From NCBI GenBank assembly GCA_002327885.1, contig DCUS01000193.1, positions 1-15,459 of the forward strand: a DNA stretch of 15,459 nucleotides. The letters run 5' to 3'. The position numbers and the translations under genes are program-made. The stretch is from Syntrophaceae bacterium UBA2208. Lineage in GTDB: Bacteria; Desulfobacterota; BSN033; UBA1163. Shown here piece by piece: positions 6,790-14,460 of this stretch (position 1 is its first letter; each line of letters opens with the position of its first letter). The notes under the pieces are model-generated. The model saw only the letters and a list, made by a program, of their open reading frames with translations. It searched no databases and had not been told where the DNA came from.

Positions 6790-8622
6790 CTAAACCATCT
6801 CACCCTTTATAATGGCTTCGATCTGATTCCCGTCGAGGACCTCTTTTTCAAGAAGAGTATTCGCCAATTTATGGAGTATGGTTATATTTGTCTGGATGAT
6901 GTCTTTGGCCCTTTCATGACCCTGGGTGACAATGGCCTTGATTTCACTGTCGATCAACCGAGCTGTGTCTTCACTATAATCCCGGTGCTGGGCAAACTCT
7001 CTTCCCAAGAAAATCTGTTCTTCTTTTTTACCGTAGGCCAAAGGACCAAGGTTTTCGCTCATTCCCCATTCGCATACCATTTTCCTGGCAATTTCTGTGG
7101 AACGTTCGATGTCATTCCCGGCTCCTGTGGTTTGACTGTTCAACACCAATTCTTCTGCTACCCTTCCTCCCATCATGATTGCAATATTGTTCAGGAGGTA
7201 GCCTTTTGGATAGGTATGCTTTTCATCAATTGGAAGTTGCTGAGTAATGCCCAGGGCTCGGCCTCTTGGGATGATCGTCACTTTATGGATGGGGTCTGTC
7301 CCAGGGATCATCTTGGCGACTAAAGTATGGCCTGCCTCGTGATAAGCTGTAATTTTTCGCTCTTCAAGGGGAATGATCATGGATTTCCGTTCGACACCCA
7401 TCATGACTTTATCTTTGGCCTGTTCGAGGTCAGTCATCTCAACCTTTTCCTTGCCCAACCGAGCAGCCAATAAAGCCGCTTCGTTTACGAGGTTTTCCAG
7501 ATCAGCTCCAGTAAATCCAGGAGTTCCTCTGGCCAGGAGGGTAAGATTGACATCCTCAGCTAATGGTGCGCGTTTGGAGTGGACCTTTAGAATTTCCTCT
7601 CTTCCCTTCACATCGGGAACGGGGACAACGACTTGGCGGTCAAAACGGCCTGGTCTGAGCAGGGCAGGGTCTAAAACATCCGGTCGGTTTGTCGCCGCGA
7701 TCAAGATGACACCTTCGTTCGATTCAAAGCCATCCATTTCAACAAGCAATTGATTCAACGTTTGCTCACGCTCATCATGCCCCCCACCCAAGCCAGCTCC
7801 TCGATGTCTTCCGACTGCATCGATTTCGTCGATGAAGATGATACAAGGTGCATTGCGTTTCCCTTGAAGAAAAAGGTCGCGAACCCGGGAAGCCCCAACT
7901 CCTACAAACATCTCGACAAAATCAGAACCGCTAATACTGAAGAAGGGGACATCGGCTTCGCCTGCAATCGCCCGGGCCAGAAGTGTTTTGCCCGTTCCGG
8001 GGGAACCGATGAGAAGAACTCCCTTTGGGATTCTTCCGCCAAGCTTTGTAAATTTTTTGGGATCCCTAAGAAAGTCAATGATCTCCTCCAGTTCGTCTTT
8101 CGCTTCTTCAATTCCAGCGACATTTTCAAAGGTTATCTGATGGAGTTCTTTCGTCAGAATTTTAGCCTTGCTTTTTCCAAAGGAGAGAGCCTTCCCTCCA
8201 CCGATCTGCATCTGTCTCATGAAGAAGAGCCAGACCCCGATTAAAAGAATCATCGGAAACCAATTGATGAGTATATTCCAAAAAGGAGAATCCTCTTCTC
8301 TCTTTGCATCGATGATTACCTTCTTGTCTCTGAGAAGTTTAATCATCTCGGGGTCTTCAGGGGCGTAGGTTTTAAAAAGTTTTCCTTCTGTATCTATCCA
8401 GGTAATATTTCTTCCCTGAGTCTCTACCTTCTGAACCCGATTGTTCTCCACTGCCGAAATAAAATCGGAATAATTTTTATCTAAAACCGTTTGGCGGGGG
8501 GTCCCATAAAAAAATTTGAACAGGAAGACCATGATAATGGCAATGATTGCCCAGAAAAATAGGTTTTTAGAAAGAGAACTCAAAAATTTTTCTCCAATGA
8601 CGATTTGTAAGGAGATTAACAT
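6790..8622 (-). CDS. ftsH: ATP-dependent zinc metalloprotease FtsH
   Basis: FtsH is the membrane-bound hexameric AAA+ protease that degrades misfolded membrane proteins and regulatory substrates. In the 610-residue reading, transmembrane helices lie at about 20-38 and 114-135, flanking a periplasmic domain. The AAA module has GSPGTGKT (206-213; serine replaces the usual second residue of the family's GPPGTGKT), the pore loop FVGVGA (239-244), Walker B IIFIDEID (261-268) and the second region of homology with two arginines (about 310-329). The protease site is HEAGH (428-432), with D504 in TTGAGNDIERST as third zinc ligand. The start is uncertain: the ATG at 8622 has only a weak AAAGA upstream, whereas a TTG at 8583 (597 residues) has GGAG eight bases before it and fits usual FtsH N-termini. 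It is first gene of the operon. Confidence 0.97.
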   Translation of the reverse strand: MLISLQIVIGEKFLSSLSKNLFFWAIIAIIMVFLFKFFYGTPRQTVLDKNYSDFISAVENNRVQKVETQGRNITWIDTEGKLFKTYAPEDPEMIKLLRDKKVIIDAKREEDSPFWNILINWFPMILLIGVWLFFMRQMQIGGGKALSFGKSKAKILTKELHQITFENVAGIEEAKDELEEIIDFLRDPKKFTKLGGRIPKGVLLIGSPGTGKTLLARAIAGEADVPFFSISGSDFVEMFVGVGASRVRDLFLQGKRNAPCIIFIDEIDAVGRHRGAGLGGGHDEREQTLNQLLVEMDGFESNEGVILIAATNRPDVLDPALLRPGRFDRQVVVPVPDVKGREEILKVHSKRAPLAEDVNLTLLARGTPGFTGADLENLVNEAALLAARLGKEKVEMTDLEQAKDKVMMGVERKSMIIPLEERKITAYHEAGHTLVAKMIPGTDPIHKVTIIPRGRALGITQQLPIDEKHTYPKGYLLNNIAIMMGGRVAEELVLNSQTTGAGNDIERSTEIARKMVCEWGMSENLGPLAYGKKEEQIFLGREFAQHRDYSEDTARLIDSEIKAIVTQGHERAKDIIQTNITILHKLANTLLEKEVLDGNQIEAIIKGEMV

Positions 8623-8678
8623 AATCTTTCTTTTATTTCAATATTATGAGTTTATGTGAGGCCCATTGATAAGGATGG

Positions 8679-8704
8679 GATTGGGGCGTATCGTGATTTA
8701 TCAA
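8679..8704 (-). promoter_or_regulatory. Candidate heat-shock (sigma32-like) promoter for ftsH
   Basis: On the minus strand TTGATAA (8698-8704) is followed after 11 bases by CCCCAATC (8679-8686). This resembles the sigma32 pattern of a CTTGAA-type -35 and a CCCCATNT -10, although the spacer is at or below the short end. Transcription would begin about 50 bases before the ftsH ATG. ftsH is a known heat-shock gene in enterobacteria. The match is partial and based on the E. coli consensus. Confidence 0.35.
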
Positions 8705-8759
8705 CCCATTGAAATCATTTATGAATTTTCAAAAAGAGAAGGAGAGCCCCTTTTTTTTC

Positions 8760-8788
8760 TTGAAAAAATGGTTTAAAAACTGTAGATT
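8760..8788 (+). promoter_or_regulatory. Candidate sigma70 promoter for the Crp-family operon
   Basis: TTGAAA (8760-8765), a 17-base spacer, and TAGATT (8783-8788) match the -35 and -10 consensus at 5 of 6 and 4 of 6 positions. The -10 overlaps a short inverted repeat CTGT...ACAG (8780-8794) that could be an operator. Initiation near 8795 would give a leader of about 150 bases containing the GC-rich structured segment. Confidence 0.5.
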
Positions 8789-8828
8789 CCACAGAAAATA
8801 ACGGTTTTGCCAAAGAATAAAGAATAGT

Positions 8829-8906
8829 GGCTGATGGTGCCTGTTTTGTCCTGTGGTCGGGTTTTACCCGCATCGGGCGGGGCCGGCAGACAGGGATAAC
8901 GCAGCC
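8829..8906 (+). promoter_or_regulatory. GC-rich, potentially structured leader before the Crp-family gene
   Basis: Complementary segments nest around a perfect hairpin cgggttttacccg (8858-8870): GGCTG (8829-8833) with CAGCC (8902-8906), CCTGT (8840-8844) with ACAGG (8890-8894), and GGTC with GGCC closer in. CCCGCATCGGG (8867-8877) offers a competing hairpin that shares the CCCG. No U-run follows, so it is not an intrinsic terminator. It matches no riboswitch class I can recall. It may be a cis-regulatory RNA or a REP-like element. Confidence 0.35.
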
Positions 8907-8943
8907 GTCATAAGAAAATCCACCATCCGCTTTGGGGGGTTGC

Positions 8944-9633
8944 ATGTCCACCGAACTATTAAAAAGATGTCCCCTTTTTGCCGGCTTGAAGGAAGAAGAC
9001 CTGAAGAGGATCAAGGCCATTGCCAAACTCAGGCAGGTTGGGAAAAAAGAGGTTCTCTTCTCCGATGGGGAGGAAGCAAAGGGATTTTATGTCATCCTCT
9101 CCGGGAAAGTGAAGCTCTATAAAATTTCACCGGAAGGCAAGGAACAGATCCTTCATGTCGTCTCCACACCGGATGCCTTTGCTGAAGCAGCTCTCTTTCT
9201 TGAAGGGAGTTACCCCGCATTTGCAGAGGCTTTAGTAGACAGTCAACTTGCCTTTTTTCCCAAAAGAGATTTTATCCAGCTGGTCGAGAAAAATCCCCAG
9301 CTGAGTATCAATATGATCGTTTCCCTTTCCCTTTTTTTAAGAAGATTTGCGTCGTTGATCGAAGAACTTTCCCTTAAGGAGGTCTCCTCGAGAATTGCAA
9401 AATACCTGATCGACCTCTCCCTGAAATGTTCGAAAGAAGGGAAAAACCCCGGGGAGGTTGAATTGGATTTAAGTAAAACTCAACTGGCGTCAAAGTTGGG
9501 GACGATCAGCGAGACTCTTTCGAGGACCTTGTCAAAAATGAAGGCCAAGAGAATGATTGATGTCAAAAAAAATAAAATCTCAATCTTAAATCGTGAAGCC
9601 TTGGTTGAATTAGCCTCCGGGTTGAAAATGTAA
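8944..9633 (+). CDS. Crp/Fnr-family transcriptional regulator
   Basis: This is a 229-residue regulator with an N-terminal cyclic-nucleotide-type beta barrel (about 10-115; KGFYVILSGKVKLYK, with FAEAALFLEG after it), a long dimerisation helix (about 125-155) and a C-terminal winged helix-turn-helix (about 165-225). The recognition helix reads GTISETLSRTLSKM; E190, S193 and R194 occupy the E-xx-SR positions that in FNR contact TTGA half-sites. There are only two cysteines (C9, C162), so the four-cysteine [4Fe-4S] arrangement of FNR is absent and the ligand is unknown. I chose ATG 8944, which follows GGGGGGT at about five bases; a TTG at 8932 would add four residues but leave the G-run inside the gene. 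It sits 30 bp before the next gene, so they are probably an operon. Confidence 0.93.
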   Translation: MSTELLKRCPLFAGLKEEDLKRIKAIAKLRQVGKKEVLFSDGEEAKGFYVILSGKVKLYKISPEGKEQILHVVSTPDAFAEAALFLEGSYPAFAEALVDSQLAFFPKRDFIQLVEKNPQLSINMIVSLSLFLRRFASLIEELSLKEVSSRIAKYLIDLSLKCSKEGKNPGEVELDLSKTQLASKLGTISETLSRTLSKMKAKRMIDVKKNKISILNREALVELASGLKM

Positions 9634-9663
9634 ACCCAAAGATGGTATCCAGAGAGAACTTCT

Positions 9664-10335
9664 ATGGGATTGAAGGATTATGTCATCGCTTCTGCTTTCA
9701 ATTATGGGATCTTTCCTTATTTGGAACTTTTTGCAATCCGGGGGCCCTTGAGGAGAAGATTCTATGGAGAAGGCCTGAAGAGAAGGATTTATTTTCCGAA
9801 GGATGCCCTCAGAAAACTGGGAATCACCCCTCCCAATTTATGGACGTTCATCCAACGGCCGCTCCTTTCTTCAATAGAGGTTTCAGAATTTAACCGGGCT
9901 GCCGAAGATTACCAGATAAAATATGGCACGGCCTCTTTAAAAAAGGCAGGGAGGGAGCAGGGGAAATTTTTTTTAAGGAAAAGGTTAATAAGAGGCGTCT
10001 TCCCAGGGGACCCTTTCAGGGCGCACAGGTTTTTGATGAGTTTTTTTTCACTTTCTATGGGCGCCAGGGATGAGATGAATCATTTTGAGATAGGGAAGCA
10101 TGCCCAATCCAGCTATCTTGAGCGACATTTTCCATTTGAACTGGTGAACGGGAAGATTCTCCCGGGGGAAAAGTATTTCTGGACTTTTCTTCAGGGGATG
10201 TTGAGCACGGACCTCTGTCATAATAAACAAATGCGAGCCGAAGTGATAAGAAAAAACAAAATGGTGCATATTCTTTCCAAGAGTGTCGACGAATGGGGGG
10301 ACTATCTTTTAGATCATATCGATGAGATGTTTTAA
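9664..10335 (+). CDS. Uncharacterised 223-residue protein, in operon with the Crp-family regulator
   Basis: I do not recognise this protein. It is strongly basic (RGPLRRRFYGEGLKRRIYF, RKRLIRGVF) and rich in aromatic residues, has one cysteine (C185) and no signal peptide or clear transmembrane helix. It is probably cytosolic and largely alpha-helical: residues about 73-110 (a segment with AGREQGKFFLRKRL) and 170-222 look like helices. Histidines at 121, 140, 146 and 155 cluster around DEMNHFEIGKHAQ (136-147), a possible metal or ligand site. The ATG at 9664 has a weak GAGAGAA upstream. Because it follows the regulator by 30 bp, it may be its partner, sensor or target. It ends 25 bp from a convergent gene, with no terminator hairpin visible between them. 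The coding call is firm, the function is unknown. Confidence 0.8.
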   Translation: MGLKDYVIASAFNYGIFPYLELFAIRGPLRRRFYGEGLKRRIYFPKDALRKLGITPPNLWTFIQRPLLSSIEVSEFNRAAEDYQIKYGTASLKKAGREQGKFFLRKRLIRGVFPGDPFRAHRFLMSFFSLSMGARDEMNHFEIGKHAQSSYLERHFPFELVNGKILPGEKYFWTFLQGMLSTDLCHNKQMRAEVIRKNKMVHILSKSVDEWGDYLLDHIDEMF

Positions 10336-10360
10336 CGCTTGTAATAACAAAATAATAGAG

Positions 10361-12460
10361 TCACGTTAAAATAATGGTGGCGTCCACAGCGATTGGTTCG
10401 CCATCAACAATCAAGAGGGGGTTGACATCCACCTCTTTAATTTTTTCAAAAGTCAATGCGAGCCATCCTAACTTGATCAACCAATCGGCAAGGCTTTCCA
10501 TATTTACCGGTTTTGAACTCCGGTATCCTTTCAGTAAAGCATGTCCTTTTAAATCCGAGACCATTTCAAATATCTCTTCCTTTTTAATTGGAGCCATTCT
10601 GAAAACCACATCCTTGTAAACCTCTGCCCAGACTCCCCCTAACCCAAGCATGACGGTGGGACCGAATTGAGGGTCCCTTACGATTCCTGCAATGAGTTCA
10701 AAATCACCTTTCAGCATGGGCTGAATCAAAAAGGATTTGATCTCGCTTTTATGATCCACCATCTCTTGATAAGCCGATTTTACCTGGTCAGCATTCATCA
10801 GGTTCAACTTTACCAGTCCGGCCTCAGTTTTATGAACCTGCCCTTCGGCCCTTCCTTTCAGAACAACCGGATAACCCGTACGGTTAGCGGCTCTGAGGGA
10901 CTCCTGAAGGTCTTTGACGACAACCTCTCTGACCACCTTGAGCCCCAGAGCCTCAAGCCATTTTTTAGACTCAAACTCATCTAAAATCTTAGGTGTTGGT
11001 CCATTTGCGCGGTGTGCGAGTTCCCCGAAGAACACAGAATTCGGAAAATCGAGTTGAGAAATTTCAGAATGTCTGCTTCTTCTCCGTGGCCCTTCAAAGA
11101 GGCTGGCCATCACTTTGACCGTGCGATGAATCTCGGAAAAAGTCGGCCAGCCTTCTTCTTCCAAATCCAATCGGGTGGGTTCCCTGCCTTTTTCAGGTCC
11201 TATCAGCCAGAATAAAATGGGTTTTCGAGGTTTCTTGATATCCACCATGATCTCTTTCATGTTTAAAAACCAGACTCCGAATCCCGCAAATAGATGAACG
11301 ATGATTCCATCCACTTCCGGATCATTATGGAGAGCCTCAATGGCGTGTTTATAGGTCAGAACAGGCCCATACTTTTCCATGGCTGGCCAATAATCCACCG
11401 GATTCCTGACAGGCATCCAGGCGGGAGACAATTCTTCGAGTCGTTTCTGAGTGTGAGGGGATAAACAGGCTAAGGTCAACCCATATTTTTCCATATGATC
11501 CGCCGTGACAATTCCTGCCGCCCCGCTGTAACTCAAAATAGCGATCCTGGGTTTCCGATCGGGAGGAGATTGGAGATAAAAACCTCTTTCAAGACTCCGG
11601 GCGATATCGACCATCTCAAAAAAGTCCTCTGCCTGATGGATCCCGGCCTGTTTCAACACTCCGTTAATCAGTTCGTAATTACCGGCCAGTGAAGCCGTGT
11701 GGCTGACGGACGCCTCCGCACCCAGAGGGCTTTTTCCTCCTTTCAGGACGACGATGGGTTTGTCCGCTGAGGCGGCCAGTTCAAAAAAACGGCGTCCTTT
11801 GACAAAGGATTCTAAATAGAAAGCAATGACTTCGGTTGCAGGGTCTTTAAGGAAGTATTCCAGAAGTTCGGTCTCATCGACATCGCTTTTGTTCCCGATC
11901 GAACAAACCTTGGCGAGTCCGAGCGTTTTATTTCCCATCAGGGTTGTCACAAATCCCGCAGAAAGTAGGCCACTCTGAACGATGAGAGAGACATGGCCCG
12001 GATTCATCACTCCTTGCCAGGCATCAGGAGCAATAAATGAAAAAACATATTGCCTTGTGGCGTCAATGAGGCCCATACAGTTCGGTCCCCATATTCGAAG
12101 GTTTCCTTTCCGGGCGATCTCAAGACATCGGTCCTGCAAGGCCTTTCCCTCCGGACCTATTTCGGCGAACCCACCGGATTCCACAATGGCTCCGCGTACT
12201 CCTTTTGCAATACAGTCCTCCAATACCTGAGGCACTGCCTGGGCCGGGACAAAAATCAATGCAAGATCTAAAGAGCCTTCTATACTTGAAACCCTCGGAT
12301 AACATTTCAAACCAAAAATTTCATCATACTTGGGATTGACGGGATAAATGGGTCCGTGATAACCGAGGCTGAGATTGACGACTAAAAATTGGCCGCCCTG
12401 ATTGGGTTCTAAGGTAGCCCCGACCACTGCGATTCCCTTTGGTTCGAAAAAGAAATTCAT
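10361..12460 (-). CDS. ADP-forming acyl-CoA (acetyl-CoA) synthetase, alpha-beta fusion
   Basis: Enzymes of this family interconvert acyl-CoA + ADP + Pi with acid + ATP + CoA, conserving energy from thioesters or activating acids. The 699 residues contain a CoA-binding Rossmann domain (about 1-130; PKGIAVVGAT, YPVNPKYDEIFG, WGPNCMGL), a succinyl-CoA-ligase-like part (about 150-300; VQSGLLSAGF, SIGNKSDVDETELLEY) with the phosphohistidine H254 in SVSHTASLAGN, a third linker domain, and a C-terminal ATP-grasp domain (about 497-699; GYPVVLKG, the second conserved histidine H543 in VHKTEAG, MLGLGGVWAEV, VDVNPL). All catalytic parts are present and the length is normal for the fused form. The ATG is preceded by AAGGGA at about nine bases. 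Substrate cannot be read from the sequence. It stands alone between convergent and divergent neighbours. Confidence 0.93.
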   Translation of the reverse strand: MNFFFEPKGIAVVGATLEPNQGGQFLVVNLSLGYHGPIYPVNPKYDEIFGLKCYPRVSSIEGSLDLALIFVPAQAVPQVLEDCIAKGVRGAIVESGGFAEIGPEGKALQDRCLEIARKGNLRIWGPNCMGLIDATRQYVFSFIAPDAWQGVMNPGHVSLIVQSGLLSAGFVTTLMGNKTLGLAKVCSIGNKSDVDETELLEYFLKDPATEVIAFYLESFVKGRRFFELAASADKPIVVLKGGKSPLGAEASVSHTASLAGNYELINGVLKQAGIHQAEDFFEMVDIARSLERGFYLQSPPDRKPRIAILSYSGAAGIVTADHMEKYGLTLACLSPHTQKRLEELSPAWMPVRNPVDYWPAMEKYGPVLTYKHAIEALHNDPEVDGIIVHLFAGFGVWFLNMKEIMVDIKKPRKPILFWLIGPEKGREPTRLDLEEEGWPTFSEIHRTVKVMASLFEGPRRRSRHSEISQLDFPNSVFFGELAHRANGPTPKILDEFESKKWLEALGLKVVREVVVKDLQESLRAANRTGYPVVLKGRAEGQVHKTEAGLVKLNLMNADQVKSAYQEMVDHKSEIKSFLIQPMLKGDFELIAGIVRDPQFGPTVMLGLGGVWAEVYKDVVFRMAPIKKEEIFEMVSDLKGHALLKGYRSSKPVNMESLADWLIKLGWLALTFEKIKEVDVNPLLIVDGEPIAVDATIILT

Positions 12461-12542
12461 AAAACGGTTTCCCTTCTAAAAAACATTTCCATGTAACGTC
12501 CAAAAATAATAACTAACTTATTCAGGAATAAAAGGAAAGATG

Positions 12543-12566
12543 AAATTGATAAATTGAGAAATTGTC
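12543..12566 (+). repeat. Three 8-bp tandem units upstream of the MATE gene
   Basis: AAATTGAT, AAATTGAG and AAATTGTC stand head to tail with an 8-base period, about 75-95 bases before the MATE start codon. TTGATA inside the array, with a 17-base spacer to TAAATG, is the only weak promoter-like pair here. The gap 12461-12638 must also hold the promoter of the divergent acyl-CoA synthetase gene, for which I see no clear candidate. Confidence 0.35.
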
Positions 12567-12638
12567 GGTAAATGGGTTAAGCTTAGGTCCTGAATTCGTC
12601 ATTCTTAAATTTGTAATTTTAGCACCGGGAGAGAAATA

Positions 12639-13988
12639 TTGATCAGATTTGTCCGGTTATTCGACAGAGAAAATATTGGGTCTTACCTTTCCCGAAGCTG
12701 GTCAGTCAGTTGGCCTTTGATATTGATCATGGTTTTTGAGTTTCTGATCGGCCTAACGGATGTTTATATTGCAGGGAAAGTAAGTAAAGAGATTCAAGCG
12801 GCCTACGGTTTTGTCATTCAGCTCTATTTTATCTTTATCGTGATCGCCAATGCCCTAACCGTGGGCACCGTCTCTCTGGTCTCCAGATTATACACTTCCG
12901 GAGATAAAACCGAACTGACCAGGGCCATCTTTTCTTCTCTTGCGACCGCTGTGGGGGCCGGAGTTGTCCTGACTGTGGCGGGTATCTTTTTTAGCCCTGA
13001 AATGATCCGGCTACTCAATATTCCTGAGGAACTCAAACATTCTGCGATCCCTCTCATTGAACTCTATGCATCGGGGTTACTTTTTCATTACGTTCTCATC
13101 AACGGGAACGGAATCCTGAGGTCCTGTCAGATGGTCAAAAGGTCATTGAAAACAATGGCGTTGGTGTGCACGATGAACATCGTTCTCGATTTTTTCCTGG
13201 TATTTTATACTCCCCTCGGCTTCAGGGGGATTGCGGCGGCGACTGCTTCGAGTGTCTTCATCGGGAGCTTGATCAATTTGGTCTATGTCAGAAAAGTCAT
13301 GTCCGGTAAAAAACATTTTTCTATGAATGCGGTAAAGAAGATGGTTGCTATCGGTTGGCCCATCGGATTGCTTCAGGTCTTATGGCAACTCTCTTCGATG
13401 GTCCTCTTTTTGATTTTAAGTGCTTTGCCTCAAAATAAAGTGGAAATCCTCGCCGCTCTGACCGCGGGTCTCCGAATTGAGTCAGCCATCTATCTTCCGG
13501 TTTTTGGATTTAATATGGCGAATGCCGTGGTCGTGGGGAATTTATTAGGAGAAAACAAACAGGAAGAAGCTTTTCGAAGCGGAATCATTACCGCTGGGAT
13601 TGGGGTATTCCTCATTACCATGATGGTGGTCGCCGTGATATTAAATGCTCGATGGATTGTTTCATTTTTATCGACCAACGAGATCGTAATCAGAGAAAGC
13701 GTCAGATACCTCTACATCAGTATGGTCAGTGAACCCTTCATGGCTTGGGGAATTATTTTGGGTGGGGGGTTGGCTGGAGCAGGGGATACCAGAAGTGTCA
13801 TGACGAGGGTTGCTTTCAGCGTGTGGGTGGTGAGAATTCCCTTGAGTTTCATTTTTGTCGTACTCCTCGGATTTGGGCCTGCATCAGTCTGGTGGTCTAT
13901 GAATTTCTCGCAATTCTTACAGGCTTTCTTAATATTCAAGAGATACCTAAACAAAGGTTGGTTAGCGGAGGGACAAAAAATAGTTTAA
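12639..13988 (+). CDS. MATE family multidrug/toxin efflux protein
   Basis: MATE transporters export cationic drugs, metabolites or toxins across the inner membrane using a Na+ or H+ gradient. The 449-residue product has about twelve hydrophobic segments in two similar six-helix bundles. The first has SWPLILIMVFEFLIGLTDV with GLTDVYIAGKV, equivalent to the family's D-x-x-xxG region near helix 1-2. The second half begins around residue 230 (KKMVAIGWPIGLLQVLWQ), and both halves end in hydrophilic loops. The length is normal. The start is TTG at 12639, preceded by GGGAG about eight bases upstream; no upstream ATG exists in frame. The substrate is unknown. A YgbA-like gene follows 41 bp downstream, so the two are probably co-transcribed. 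Confidence 0.92.
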   Translation: MIRFVRLFDRENIGSYLSRSWSVSWPLILIMVFEFLIGLTDVYIAGKVSKEIQAAYGFVIQLYFIFIVIANALTVGTVSLVSRLYTSGDKTELTRAIFSSLATAVGAGVVLTVAGIFFSPEMIRLLNIPEELKHSAIPLIELYASGLLFHYVLINGNGILRSCQMVKRSLKTMALVCTMNIVLDFFLVFYTPLGFRGIAAATASSVFIGSLINLVYVRKVMSGKKHFSMNAVKKMVAIGWPIGLLQVLWQLSSMVLFLILSALPQNKVEILAALTAGLRIESAIYLPVFGFNMANAVVVGNLLGENKQEEAFRSGIITAGIGVFLITMMVVAVILNARWIVSFLSTNEIVIRESVRYLYISMVSEPFMAWGIILGGGLAGAGDTRSVMTRVAFSVWVVRIPLSFIFVVLLGFGPASVWWSMNFSQFLQAFLIFKRYLNKGWLAEGQKIV

Positions 13989-14029
13989 TATCCATTTCCT
14001 GGGTTAAGGAGGAAAGAGGGTAAAAGAAG

Positions 14030-14392
14030 GTGAAGCAAAGAGAATTTTTAAAAAAGGAAAAAGAGGATATCCGAATACTGATGAAGTTTGCGGGGATCTA
14101 TTGCAGAGAAAATCACAGTGGAGAGAAAGTCCCTTTTGCTTTCAAGCTGTTCGATATCAAAAAAATCGAGAGGAAGGAAATCGCCCTTTGTTCGGAATGT
14201 ACGCGTCTTCTCACTTATGGTTTAACCATGAGGCTGAAATGCCCTCACGATCCCAAGCCGATGTGCAAGAAATGTGAAACCCAATGTTACCATAGTGCTT
14301 ATAAAGCAAAGATCCGGGAGGTGATGAAGTTTTCCGGCATGTATTTGATTAAACATGGCCGGGTGGATATGCTCTATCACTATTTTAAATAA
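14030..14392 (+). CDS. YgbA-like protein (nitrous oxide-stimulated promoter family)
   Basis: This 120-residue protein matches the YgbA_NO family, whose enterobacterial member is induced through NsrR under nitric-oxide stress and aids recovery from it; the biochemical activity is not known to me. The signature is the cysteine pattern C54xxC57, C71PHDPKPMC79KKC82 and C86Y, followed by KIREVMKFSGMYLIKHG. C25 lies in the N-terminal helix (MKFAGIYCREN). Together these suggest a zinc or iron-sulfur site, or a thiol target of NO. The start is GTG at 14030. GAGGG stands nine bases before it, and a stronger AAGGAGG is about 17 bases upstream, rather far. A TTGAT-GTG-ATCAA palindrome lies just past the stop. 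Confidence 0.9.
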   Translation: MKQREFLKKEKEDIRILMKFAGIYCRENHSGEKVPFAFKLFDIKKIERKEIALCSECTRLLTYGLTMRLKCPHDPKPMCKKCETQCYHSAYKAKIREVMKFSGMYLIKHGRVDMLYHYFK

Positions 14393-14404
14393 TCCTCCCA
14401 GGCG

Positions 14405-14421
14405 CATTGATGTGATCAATG
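14405..14421. promoter_or_regulatory. 17-bp perfect palindrome resembling an FNR-type box
   Basis: CATTGATGTGATCAATG has perfect 7-bp arms around GTG. The half-sites TTGAT and ATCAA are those of FNR boxes, but three bases separate them instead of the usual four. It sits in the 68-bp convergent gap between the YgbA-like gene and the Ppx/GppA gene. It could equally be a short hairpin acting as a weak bidirectional terminator, although no T-run follows on either strand. Confidence 0.35.
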
Positions 14422-14460
14422 ACGTTCCTCCCCGAACCTTCTCCTTTCAACAAGCGAACC

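Larger units (their letters stand above)
8623..8943. other. Divergent control region between ftsH and the Crp-family gene
   Basis: This gene-free stretch separates two divergent units. Its left third carries a heat-shock-like promoter candidate for ftsH. The middle is A/T-rich, with an imperfect inverted repeat around 8725-8767 (TTTTCAAAAAGAG against CTTGAAAA) and a good sigma70-like promoter facing right. The right part, 8829-8906, turns abruptly GC-rich with several nested complementary segments. No open reading frame here has a credible start or family match. Confidence 0.6.

Noticed and set aside
7750..8244. 164-codon open frame on the plus strand inside ftsH
   Set aside because: It is antisense to the AAA+ domain of ftsH, whose motifs are all intact, and it has no recognisable motif.
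8858..8870. cgggttttacccg as an intrinsic terminator
   Set aside because: The five-base stem is followed by GC-rich sequence, not a T-run, on either strand.
8715..9026. 103-codon minus-strand frame across the divergent region
   Set aside because: It overlaps the start of the Crp-family gene, its first codons are antisense to a conserved barrel, and its end lies in A/T-rich promoter DNA.
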